A stretch of DNA of 15,926 bases, from assembly GCA_000437255.1 (NCBI GenBank), contig FR899101.1, forward strand, positions 8,322 through 24,247, read 5' to 3'. Positions 6,560-13,903 of this stretch are shown here, one piece after another (positions within the stretch are counted from its first letter, which is position 1; each line of letters opens with the position of its first letter). A model generated the notes under the pieces. It had not been told where the DNA came from and did not search any database. It was given only the letters and a program-made list of their open reading frames with translations. The stretch is from Ruminococcus sp. CAG:403. GTDB lineage: Bacteria; Bacillota; Clostridia; Oscillospirales; Ruminococcaceae. The position numbers and the translations under genes are program-made.

Positions 6560-7312
6560 TTGACCATTTACACAGATCCCAAAGAACCGGAGTCCTCGGA
6601 ACCGGCTGAAAAATCCAAAACCGAAGAGCAATTGGATCAAGCGGAGCTGATCGAGGAAACTGGCAGCATCCGCACGCAAAATGCAAAGCATTTGATCCAC
6701 TGTCTGACCATTATCGGACAGGTTGAGGGGCACTATGTGCTATCCTCTCAAAACAAAACGACAAAATATGAGCACATCATTCCGGCATTGGTTGCCATTG
6801 AACAAGATCGCAGCATCGAAGGCCTGATTATCATTCTTAATACGGTGGGCGGCGATGTGGAAGCAGGGCTTGCCATTGCGGAGTTGATTGCCAGCATGCA
6901 GACACCAACCGTTTCCCTTGTGGTTGGGGGCGGTCATTCCATCGGTGTTCCCCTGGCAGTCAGTGCAAAAGAATCTTTCATTGTACCGTCTGCCTCCATG
7001 ACCATTCATCCGGTTCGCATGAATGGACTGGTATTGGGAGTTCCGCAAACCCTCTCTTATTTTGATAAGATTCAGGATCGCATCACAGGCTTTATTACAC
7101 GATGCAGTCAGATTGAACCGGAAACCCTGGAGCGGCTGATGATGAATACCGGAGAACTGACGACCGATGTCGGTTCGGTTGTATCCGGAGAAAAAGCAGT
7201 GGAACTGGGGCTGATTGACCACCTTGGCGGTTTGACCGATGCCATTGCCTGCCTCTATCAGCAAATTGAAACCGGAACGCCACGCTATCCGGACACCAAA
7301 GCCGCATCTTAG
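6560..7312 (+). CDS. tepA: ClpP-fold serine protease, TepA/YmfB-like
   Basis: A 250-residue protein of the ClpP/crotonase fold, close in motif pattern to Bacillus TepA (YmfB): GQVEGH, SSQNKTTKYEHIIPAL, LIIILNTVGGDVEAGLAIAE, GGGHSIGVPLAV, MTIHPVRMNGLVLGVPQT and LGLIDHLGG. The probable catalytic triad is S127, H150 and D220, at the ClpP positions. The Bacillus protein was linked to protein translocation; its substrate here is unknown. The frame is open from 6443, but the GAAAGGAG site ends at 6551: 8 bases before TTG 6560 and only 2 before ATG 6554. TTG 6560 is therefore preferred; ATG 6554 (two residues more) remains possible. It sits upstream of ftsK/spoIIIE, the same order as in Bacillus. 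Confidence 0.88.
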   Translation: MTIYTDPKEPESSEPAEKSKTEEQLDQAELIEETGSIRTQNAKHLIHCLTIIGQVEGHYVLSSQNKTTKYEHIIPALVAIEQDRSIEGLIIILNTVGGDVEAGLAIAELIASMQTPTVSLVVGGGHSIGVPLAVSAKESFIVPSASMTIHPVRMNGLVLGVPQTLSYFDKIQDRITGFITRCSQIEPETLERLMMNTGELTTDVGSVVSGEKAVELGLIDHLGGLTDAIACLYQQIETGTPRYPDTKAAS

Positions 7313-7381
7313 TACCCGTAGCAGCTGCTGTCCTGCAATGTCTGCCTGCACGCTGGATGCAGCATCAACGCAAACTCGCAC

Positions 7382-7411
7382 AGGAGAACCAAGCATGGAG
7401 TTGGTTCTCCT
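7382..7411 (+). other. Intercistronic hairpin between tepA and ftsK
   Basis: AGGAGAACCAA (7382-7392) and TTGGTTCTCCT (7401-7411) form a perfect 11-pair stem with an 8-base loop in the 154-base gap. No T-run follows (TATACATACTTG), so it is not a standard intrinsic terminator. It may be an RNA processing or partial attenuation site. The rest of the gap shows nothing I can name. Confidence 0.5.
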
Positions 7412-7466
7412 TATACATACTTGCAAAAAGGCTGTGCCTGATTTGCAAAACAGAAAGGAGCGCCGC

Positions 7467-9968
7467 TTGGCACAAAAGAAAAAAAGTGCACCCAAGAAAC
7501 CAGCTGCAAAGCCTAGGAAAAAGAAGTCTACGACCAAAAAAGCAGCTCGTTCTACAACAGAAGCGTCCTTTTCTCCACTGGCACTCGCAAGAAAGAAGAT
7601 GGCAGATCGACAAGAAATGAGCCGCAGTTTTCAATCCGTTTTATTCTTTACCCTGGGAATTCTATTTATCCTGATTGCATTCATTCATGGCGGTGCCGGC
7701 TGGTTTGCCCTGCACCAATTTGTCCGTGGGATATTCGGATGTTCCATTCTGACCGTTCCACTAGTCTTTTTCTACATGGCATATCAAATTGAAAAAAGCG
7801 AAGAAAGCCGTTCTTTTTCCTCCTGTTTTCTCTGGAGTGCATGCATCAATCTGCTGATCAGCAGCACCGTACAGATTCTGTTCGTCGGAGAGGTTGGAAA
7901 AGGTTCCTTTTTCCGCTCCATTTCTTACTTATATCGGCAAGGCATTCGAGATACCTTCCGGAGCGGCGGCGTCAGCAGTGTCCTGCTCAGCTATCCGTTC
8001 ATTCGAATCTTTGAAAAGACAGGCGCACGTATTCTCATCCTGCTGCTGCTCTTTGTTGTCATCATGGGTACGCTGCATTGGAGTTTACGGGAACTGATTG
8101 CCTATCTCAAACTTCCCTTCCAAAAGGTACGGGACTGGCTGCAAGAAGAACGGGACGCTCGACAGGATTTAGAGGAAGAAGAACAGGATGATTTTCAAAT
8201 TGACATTCCGCTTCCCGGAGAAGAGGCACCGCCTCGCAAAGCATCTGCTTCCGAATCCAAACGAAAAGCCACTGCGACAAACAGCTTCTTCGATGATGCA
8301 ACTGCTCCACTGGAACCCGTTTCTGCACCGGAACCGCATCTGGATGAATTGATTCAAAATGCAACGGCACACCCGGCACCAGAACCAATCCCGCAACACC
8401 CACAAGCAACAGAAAAGGTCGAACCTATTCCGCCGGTCACACCGCAAAAAGAACCGACTGCACCGGAACCTGCTGCGCCGGCACGGCAGGTCGTTCCCTA
8501 TGTCATTCCTTCAATTGAATTTTTAAAAGCTGGCGTCAGCAAAGCTGCTACACCAGAAACAAAGAAGGAACTACGTGAAAATTCCGATACACTGCTTGCA
8601 ACGCTGGAAAGCTTTGGAGTAAAGGTGCGTATTGTCGGTATTCACCGGGGCCCTGCTGTTACACAATATGAGGTACAACCTGCCGCTGGCGTAAAGGTCT
8701 CCAAAATTACAGGGCTTGCCGACGACATTGCACTGGCACTTGCTGCCGAAGGCGTGCGAATTGAAGCGCCAATTCCCGGACGGGCAGCTGTCGGCATTGA
8801 AGTTCCGAACAGCAACCGGGATACGGTTTCCCTGCGAGAAATCCTGGAAAGTGATTTGTTTCGAAATTCCAAGAGCAAGCTGGCATTTGCCGTTGGAAAG
8901 GACATCGCCGGAAATGCCATTGTCGGCGATGTGGCAAAAATGCCCCATATGATCATTGCAGGGGCAACCGGTTCCGGTAAATCTGTCTGCACCAACTCCA
9001 TCATTTTGAGCATTCTCTTTCATGCTACACCAGATGAAGTCAAACTCATCCTCATTGACCCTAAAATCGTAGAATTCCGCATTTATGAAGGCATTCCGCA
9101 CCTGCTGATTCCTGTGGTGACCGATCCGAAAAAGGCTGCCGGTGCACTGAATTGGGCCGTACAGGAAATGCTGCGCCGCTATCAGCAATTTGCAGCGCAA
9201 AATGTGCGAGATATTTACGATTATAACAGCAAAGCGGCACAGCCGGACAGCGAATTGGAAAAAATGCCGCAGATTGTCATTGCCATCGATGAGTTGGCAG
9301 ACTTGATGATGGCTGCCTCCAAAGAAGTCGAAGACGCCATTTGCCGCTTGGCACAGATGGCACGTGCTGCCGGCATGCATCTGATTATCGCAACGCAACG
9401 GCCAACAACTGATATCATCACCGGTTTGATCAAAGCCAATATTCCAAGCCGAATCGCACTTTCTGTCATGTCACAGATTGACTCCCGTACCATTTTGGAT
9501 ATGGGCGGAGCAGAAAAACTGCTGGGACACGGCGATATGCTATACTTCCCGAACGGCATGCCAAAGCCGATTCGTGTACAGGGCTGTTTCACTTCTACAA
9601 AGGAAATTGAAGCCGTTGTAGAATTCGTCAAGAGTCAGGCGCAGACGGAATACAGCCATGAAATCATGGAGGAAGTTGAACAGAACATTCCTGTTACCAA
9701 GGGCGAAAAAAGCGGCAGCGATGCGGCACCAGAACCTGGCAGCGATGCAGACTTGATTGAGCAAGCCATTGAAGTTGTGGTGCTGGCTGGGCAGGCTTCC
9801 ACCTCTTCCCTGCAACGACGGCTAAAACTGGGCTATGCCAGAGCCGCTCGTATTATGGATGAGCTGGAACAAATGGGCGTCATTGGCCCCTCGGAAGGTG
9901 CAAAACCACGACAGGTTTTAATGAGCCGTGCACAGTTAGAAGAACGAAAGGTACGCAATTTATCCTAA
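7467..9968 (+). CDS. ftsK: DNA translocase FtsK/SpoIIIE
   Basis: This membrane-anchored hexameric motor moves chromosomal DNA through the division or sporulation septum. The start is TTG 7467, with AAAGGAG ending 6 bases upstream; the frame extends back into tepA, but an earlier start would overlap that gene and lacks a good site. The protein has 833 residues. It has a very Lys-rich N-terminus (residues 4-28), about four membrane segments (near 57-73, 85-105, 117-138 and 187-204), and an acidic then Pro/Glu-rich linker to about 355. The alpha/beta motor follows, with Walker A GATGSGKS (499-506) and Walker B ending in D608-E609, then TQRP. A gamma winged-helix domain (about 761-828, ending near GYARAARIMDELEQMGVIG) would read the orienting DNA sequence. 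Whether it serves division, sporulation or both cannot be told from sequence. Confidence 0.96.
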   Translation: MAQKKKSAPKKPAAKPRKKKSTTKKAARSTTEASFSPLALARKKMADRQEMSRSFQSVLFFTLGILFILIAFIHGGAGWFALHQFVRGIFGCSILTVPLVFFYMAYQIEKSEESRSFSSCFLWSACINLLISSTVQILFVGEVGKGSFFRSISYLYRQGIRDTFRSGGVSSVLLSYPFIRIFEKTGARILILLLLFVVIMGTLHWSLRELIAYLKLPFQKVRDWLQEERDARQDLEEEEQDDFQIDIPLPGEEAPPRKASASESKRKATATNSFFDDATAPLEPVSAPEPHLDELIQNATAHPAPEPIPQHPQATEKVEPIPPVTPQKEPTAPEPAAPARQVVPYVIPSIEFLKAGVSKAATPETKKELRENSDTLLATLESFGVKVRIVGIHRGPAVTQYEVQPAAGVKVSKITGLADDIALALAAEGVRIEAPIPGRAAVGIEVPNSNRDTVSLREILESDLFRNSKSKLAFAVGKDIAGNAIVGDVAKMPHMIIAGATGSGKSVCTNSIILSILFHATPDEVKLILIDPKIVEFRIYEGIPHLLIPVVTDPKKAAGALNWAVQEMLRRYQQFAAQNVRDIYDYNSKAAQPDSELEKMPQIVIAIDELADLMMAASKEVEDAICRLAQMARAAGMHLIIATQRPTTDIITGLIKANIPSRIALSVMSQIDSRTILDMGGAEKLLGHGDMLYFPNGMPKPIRVQGCFTSTKEIEAVVEFVKSQAQTEYSHEIMEEVEQNIPVTKGEKSGSDAAPEPGSDADLIEQAIEVVVLAGQASTSSLQRRLKLGYARAARIMDELEQMGVIGPSEGAKPRQVLMSRAQLEERKVRNLS

Positions 9969-10013
9969 ACCAGATTCCATTGCAAACGGGATGGAACAAA
10001 GGAGGTACAATCC

Positions 10014-10961
10014 ATGGCTGCTGCAAAGCGCAACCAAAAAAAGCAATCTGCTAAAAATGGAAAACGACTGCCCATTTTGCTCGTATTGGTGCTAATCATC
10101 GGCATCGTTACATATTTTCGGGACGACATTCCATTCATCAAGTCTGTCCCGACAGACGGTTCCGTATCAGTTTACTTCCTGGATGTCGGACAGGGGGACA
10201 GTGAACTCATTGTTACCGATACGGCTGCTGTTCTCATTGACGGCGGAGAACGTACCGAAGGCGACACCTTACTTGCGGATTTTCAGCAGTACGGCATTTC
10301 CAAGCTGGATTATGTCATTGCTTCGCATCCGCATACCGACCACATCGGCGGATTAACAGTCTTTCTGGGCATGGATCCAGCAGACAGCGGCGTAACCGTT
10401 GGAACGGTTATCACAGCAGATGTACCGGATGCCGACATTCCAACCACCAAAACCTATGAACAATTTCTGGACAATGCGGAAGCACATGCAGAGGATGTTT
10501 GCTTCCTGTCAGAATCCATGGAATTGGATCTCGGCAGCGCAACGCTGCAACTGATCCCCTCTCCGATCAAAAGCGATGCAGAAACCCTAAATGAATATTC
10601 CATCTGCGGCCTTTTGACCAGCGGAGCCAACACCTTCTTCTTTACCGGCGATGCCGGAAAGCAGGAAGAACAAGCGCTTCTGGCAGAAAATCTGCTTCCC
10701 AGTCAGCCAGTTGATGTACTGAAAGTGGGACACCACGGCAGCAAAGGATCTTCCAGTACCGAATTTTTACAGGCACTGCATCCGACTGATGCAGTAATTT
10801 CCTGTGGAACCGGGAACTCCTACGGACACCCACATCAAGGCGCTTTGGAGCGCTTGCAGGAAGTCGGCTGCACCATCTACCGCACCGATTTAGATGGAAC
10901 CATCTGCATCCGATCGGACGGAAAGGCGCTGACCATTCAAACAGAAGCGGAGGCGTCCTGA
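10014..10961 (+). CDS. Membrane-anchored ComEC/Rec2-type metallo-beta-lactamase-fold protein
   Basis: A 315-residue protein with a basic cytoplasmic start, one membrane segment (about residues 18-35) and an outward-facing metallo-beta-lactamase domain. Motifs are FLDVGQGDSELI, ASHPHTDHIGG (metal ligands H105, H107, D109, H110), FFFTGDAG, KVGHHGSKGSS and the final SYGHPH. This pattern matches the C-terminal hydrolase domain of the competence channel ComEC, but the ComEC channel domain is absent. The substrate is unknown; a nuclease or phosphodiesterase activity on external DNA or nucleotides is plausible from the family only. AAAGGAGGT (9998-10006) sits 7 bases before the ATG. The stop lies one base before the next start, and that partner is a DUF3006 protein, a known companion of this family. 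Confidence 0.88.
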   Translation: MAAAKRNQKKQSAKNGKRLPILLVLVLIIGIVTYFRDDIPFIKSVPTDGSVSVYFLDVGQGDSELIVTDTAAVLIDGGERTEGDTLLADFQQYGISKLDYVIASHPHTDHIGGLTVFLGMDPADSGVTVGTVITADVPDADIPTTKTYEQFLDNAEAHAEDVCFLSESMELDLGSATLQLIPSPIKSDAETLNEYSICGLLTSGANTFFFTGDAGKQEEQALLAENLLPSQPVDVLKVGHHGSKGSSSTEFLQALHPTDAVISCGTGNSYGHPHQGALERLQEVGCTIYRTDLDGTICIRSDGKALTIQTEAEAS

Positions 10962-10962
10962 T

Positions 10963-11175
10963 ATGTGGGTGCTTGACCGATTGGAGGAACAGCTTGCCGT
11001 ACTGGAGGACGATACTTGCACACTGCAAACAGTCGCACGCAGCCTGCTTCCGCCGGATGCACGGGAAGGGGATGTGCTGGAACAAACAGCAGATGGATGG
11101 CAAATCAACGCCGCAGAGACGGCACAGCGTCGGGCACGCATCCTCGCCCGACAAACAAAATTACGAAAAAAGTGA
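10963..11175 (+). CDS. DUF3006 family small protein
   Basis: A 70-residue soluble, charged protein starting MWVLDRLEEQLAVLED, with the typical RSLLP-DAREGDVL centre and an Arg/Lys-rich C-terminal helix (AQRRARILARQTKLRKK). This is the pattern of DUF3006 (function unknown), usually found beside ComEC-like metallo-beta-lactamase proteins. GGAGG at 10949-10953 lies inside the end of the upstream gene, 9 bases from the ATG, so the two genes are probably translationally coupled and may act together. The next gene starts 6 bases after the stop. Confidence 0.82.
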   Translation: MWVLDRLEEQLAVLEDDTCTLQTVARSLLPPDAREGDVLEQTADGWQINAAETAQRRARILARQTKLRKK

Positions 11176-11181
11176 GGCTAT

Positions 11182-12414
11182 ATGGAAACAGATCACGTGA
11201 TCATCGGCGGCGGTCCAGCCGGTATTTTTGCAGCTTTGACTGCCGCCGATCTTGGAAAACGATGTGTTATTTTAGAACAAAACGGACAGATTGGAAAAAA
11301 ACTCCGCATTACCGGGAAAGGGCGCTGTAATGTAACCAATAACTGCTCGCAGCAGGATTTTCTGCTGCATATTCCCACCAATCGCTCCTTTCTGTACAGT
11401 GCATTATCCCGCTGTTCTCCGCAGGATGTCATGGACTTCTTTGAACAGCAGGGCGTTGCCTTAAAAACAGAACGGGGAAATCGGGTCTTTCCGGTCAGCG
11501 ACCGGGCAGAAGATATTGTCACTGCGCTACAACGCGCACTGCGTGCACGAAACATTCCGGTGATTCGTGCCAAGGCAAAGCACCTGATCCTGAAAGATGG
11601 GATCTGCACCGGTGTACAGACAACAGACGGCACCATTTATTCTGCACAAAGCGTTCTGCTGGCAACCGGAGGGGCTTCCTACCCTGCCACCGGTTCCACC
11701 GGAGACGGATACCGTCTGGCAAAAGAAGTGGGACACACCATTGTTCCACCAACACCGTCTTTGGTGCCGTTTGTCACCAAGGAAACCTGGTGCCGAGATG
11801 CAATGGGACTTTCCCTGCGTAATATCACCCTGCGGCTATATGACGGAACAGACTGTATTTTCTCCGACCTCGGAGAACTGCTGTTCACCCACTTCGGTGT
11901 CTCTGGTCCGCTGGTATTGCGTGCAAGTGCGCACATTCCGCAGATGGAACCGAACCGGTACCGCCTGGAACTGGATGTCAAACCAGCCCTCTCCCAGCAG
12001 CAGCTGGATTTGCGGATTCAACGGGATTTACAAACCTATGCCAACCAGGACTTCGGCAATCTCATGCGCAAGCTGCTGCCTGCCAAACTGATTCCGGTTG
12101 CCGCCGGACTGGCTGAAATTCCGCTGAGTGAAAAGGGGAACAGTGTCACACGCATGCAGCGCAGAAAATTGGTGCAGGTACTCAAAGCCATTCCGCTGGA
12201 AATTCAAGGATTCCGACCGCTTGCAGAAGCCATTGTAACAAGAGGCGGCATTTCCGTCAAAGAAATTTCCGCAAAAACGATGGCATCCAAGCTGGTACCC
12301 GGTTTGTATTTTGCCGGAGAACTAATCGATGTAGACGGCTATACAGGCGGCTTTAACCTGCAAATTGCCTTTGCAACCGGTCACAGCGCCGGACTTGCAA
12401 TGGGAAATGCGTGA
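11182..12414 (+). CDS. NAD(P)/FAD-dependent oxidoreductase, HI0933/YhiN family
   Basis: A flavoprotein of 410 residues, the usual length. It has the N-terminal Rossmann motif IIGGGPAG (G9-G14), the FAD-ribose acidic residue E32, the family signature LRITGKGRCNVTNN (about 41-54), LLATGGASYPATGSTGDG in the middle and the C-terminal FAD-closing segment GELIDVDGYTGGFNLQIAFATG (about 379-400). Members are often labelled aminoacetone oxidase-like, but the physiological reaction is not established. The Shine-Dalgarno is weak (TGAGG overlapping the upstream stop, only 4 bases from the ATG), so re-initiation after the DUF3006 gene is likely. Its place before cmk is common in Clostridia. Confidence 0.9.
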   Translation: METDHVIIGGGPAGIFAALTAADLGKRCVILEQNGQIGKKLRITGKGRCNVTNNCSQQDFLLHIPTNRSFLYSALSRCSPQDVMDFFEQQGVALKTERGNRVFPVSDRAEDIVTALQRALRARNIPVIRAKAKHLILKDGICTGVQTTDGTIYSAQSVLLATGGASYPATGSTGDGYRLAKEVGHTIVPPTPSLVPFVTKETWCRDAMGLSLRNITLRLYDGTDCIFSDLGELLFTHFGVSGPLVLRASAHIPQMEPNRYRLELDVKPALSQQQLDLRIQRDLQTYANQDFGNLMRKLLPAKLIPVAAGLAEIPLSEKGNSVTRMQRRKLVQVLKAIPLEIQGFRPLAEAIVTRGGISVKEISAKTMASKLVPGLYFAGELIDVDGYTGGFNLQIAFATGHSAGLAMGNA

Positions 12415-12472
12415 ACCAACAGATTCGTTTGATCCACATACGATATCTTTTTAATTGAAAAAGGAGTTTGTT

Positions 12473-13144
12473 ATGAAAACCATCAACATTGCAATTGACG
12501 GCCCTGCGGGCGCCGGAAAAAGCAGTATTGCACGTGAAGTTTCTTCTGAATTAGGGTTTATTTATGTCGATACCGGTGCACTGTATCGGGCAATTGCGTA
12601 TTATGCATTGGAACATCAGCTCACATCGGAAACCGCATTGGTTCGGCAGCTGAAAAAAATTGACCTGGATCTCAAATACATCTGCGGCAATCAGTGTGTC
12701 TCCCTCAACGGAGAGGACATCACCGATGAAATCCGTACGCCGGAAGTCACAAAAATGGCATCCACGGTCTCTGCTTATCCAGCTGTTCGGGAATTTTTGT
12801 TTGACTTGCAGCAAAAACTTGCCAAGGAACACAATGTCATCATGGACGGCAGAGACATCGGTACTGTTGTACTGCCGGATGCAGACCTGAAAATCTTTCT
12901 AACTGCTTCCCCGGAAGAACGTGCCAGCCGCCGTTACCTGGAATGGAAGGACAAACCAGATTGCCCGACTTATGAAAAAATTCTGGCAGATATCATTGAA
13001 CGGGATTATCAGGATACCCACCGCAGCATTGCACCGCTGAAGAAGGCAGATGATGCCATTGTCGTGGATACGACCAGCATTGGCTTCCATGAAGTTTGTG
13101 AAGAAATCACAGATTTGATTGAAAGCCGCCTGGAAGACGAATAA
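12473..13144 (+). CDS. cmk: (d)CMP kinase
   Basis: Cytidylate kinase phosphorylates CMP and dCMP to the diphosphates using ATP, in the cytoplasm. The 223-residue protein shows the P-loop GPAGAGKSS (G10-S17), the nucleotide-monophosphate lid/bind motif DTGALYRA, the signature DGRDIGTVVLPDADLKIFLTA, the LID region with RRYLEWK, and RDYQDTHRSIAPLKKADDAIVVDT at the C-terminal end. ATG 12473 is chosen: AAAAAGGAG ends 6 bases upstream, and the earlier in-frame TTG at 12455 lies upstream of that site. A CTTTTT run at 12447-12452 can pair with AAAAAG (12458-12463) and partly cover the site. Confidence 0.97.
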   Translation: MKTINIAIDGPAGAGKSSIAREVSSELGFIYVDTGALYRAIAYYALEHQLTSETALVRQLKKIDLDLKYICGNQCVSLNGEDITDEIRTPEVTKMASTVSAYPAVREFLFDLQQKLAKEHNVIMDGRDIGTVVLPDADLKIFLTASPEERASRRYLEWKDKPDCPTYEKILADIIERDYQDTHRSIAPLKKADDAIVVDTTSIGFHEVCEEITDLIESRLEDE

Positions 13145-13174
13145 AAACTTTCAAAAAGAGGAGAAGGGATTATT

Positions 13175-13900
13175 TTGCCATATTGTATTGTTGCGTTTTT
13201 CTACCGGCTTGCCTACTGGCTGGTACGAGGCGTTTTGTGGTTCTATTATGACATTCGGGTAGAGGGAAAAGAAAACCGCCCAAAGGGAACGGCTGCAATT
13301 TTTGCATCCAATCACCGCAGCTATCTGGACCCTGTTCTGGTGGTATTCGGCTGTCCGCATCCGTTCAATTATATTGCAAAGGAAGAACTGTTTCAGATTC
13401 CGCTGCTTCGCCCGCTGATTCGGATGATGGGTGCTTTTCCGGCAACAGATTCCAACGATCCCAATTACAATATGCTGGACGAGGCAGCCAAGCGGCTGCA
13501 CAAACGCCGCCATATGGTGATCTTCCCGGAGGGCACCCGTCATACCAATGGAAAAGTCGGCCGTGGAAAAATCGGTGTTTGCCTGCTTTCCGCCAAAAGC
13601 GGAAAGCCTGTCATTCCGGTGGGATTGATTTTCAATTCCAACAATCTGCACTTCCGCAGTAAAATCTGCATTCGGTTGGGCAAACCGATTTATCCTTCTG
13701 AGTACGGAATCACCGCAGACTCCAACCCACATGAAATGCATGCCATGCGAAACGCCATTATGACGCAAATCAAAGCGCTGGTGGAGGAAAATCCGCCCTT
13801 TCCGATTGTACACGACCAGCCCAAAAAGCTGACTGCAATTGAACAGCAGCACGAACAGCGCAAAAAGGAACTGGAAGAGCGGCGGCATACGGAGGATTAA
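13175..13900 (+). CDS. plsC: 1-acyl-sn-glycerol-3-phosphate acyltransferase
   Basis: It adds the second acyl chain to lysophosphatidic acid, making phosphatidic acid at the inner face of the membrane. The 241-residue protein has a hydrophobic N-terminal stretch (PYCIVAFFYRLAYWLVRGVL), the catalytic NHxxxxD motif (H47, D52 in SNHRSYLDP), an acceptor-binding FPEGTR (117-122), and PVIPVGL near the C-terminus. The start is TTG 13175; GAGGAG and AAGGG lie between 13158 and 13168, and there is no closer ATG. The C-terminus is a charged Glu/Arg/Lys helix. It lies 30 bases after cmk and ends 3 bases before ispH, so it belongs to the same string. Confidence 0.93.
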   Translation: MPYCIVAFFYRLAYWLVRGVLWFYYDIRVEGKENRPKGTAAIFASNHRSYLDPVLVVFGCPHPFNYIAKEELFQIPLLRPLIRMMGAFPATDSNDPNYNMLDEAAKRLHKRRHMVIFPEGTRHTNGKVGRGKIGVCLLSAKSGKPVIPVGLIFNSNNLHFRSKICIRLGKPIYPSEYGITADSNPHEMHAMRNAIMTQIKALVEENPPFPIVHDQPKKLTAIEQQHEQRKKELEERRHTED

Positions 13901-13903
13901 TTC

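Noticed and set aside
7239..7466. An N-terminal extension of ftsK beginning inside tepA.
   Set aside because: The extra residues are not FtsK-like and cover the intercistronic hairpin. A good AAAGGAG site directs the TTG at 7467.
7313..7466. A riboswitch or small RNA gene in the tepA–ftsK gap.
   Set aside because: Only one simple hairpin is visible. No conserved riboswitch core, promoter or T-run terminator supports a separate RNA.
12415..12472. A promoter directly before cmk (TTGATC with TTTAAT).
   Set aside because: The spacing is only about 15 bases, the boxes are weak, and the -10 would overlap the ribosome site region.
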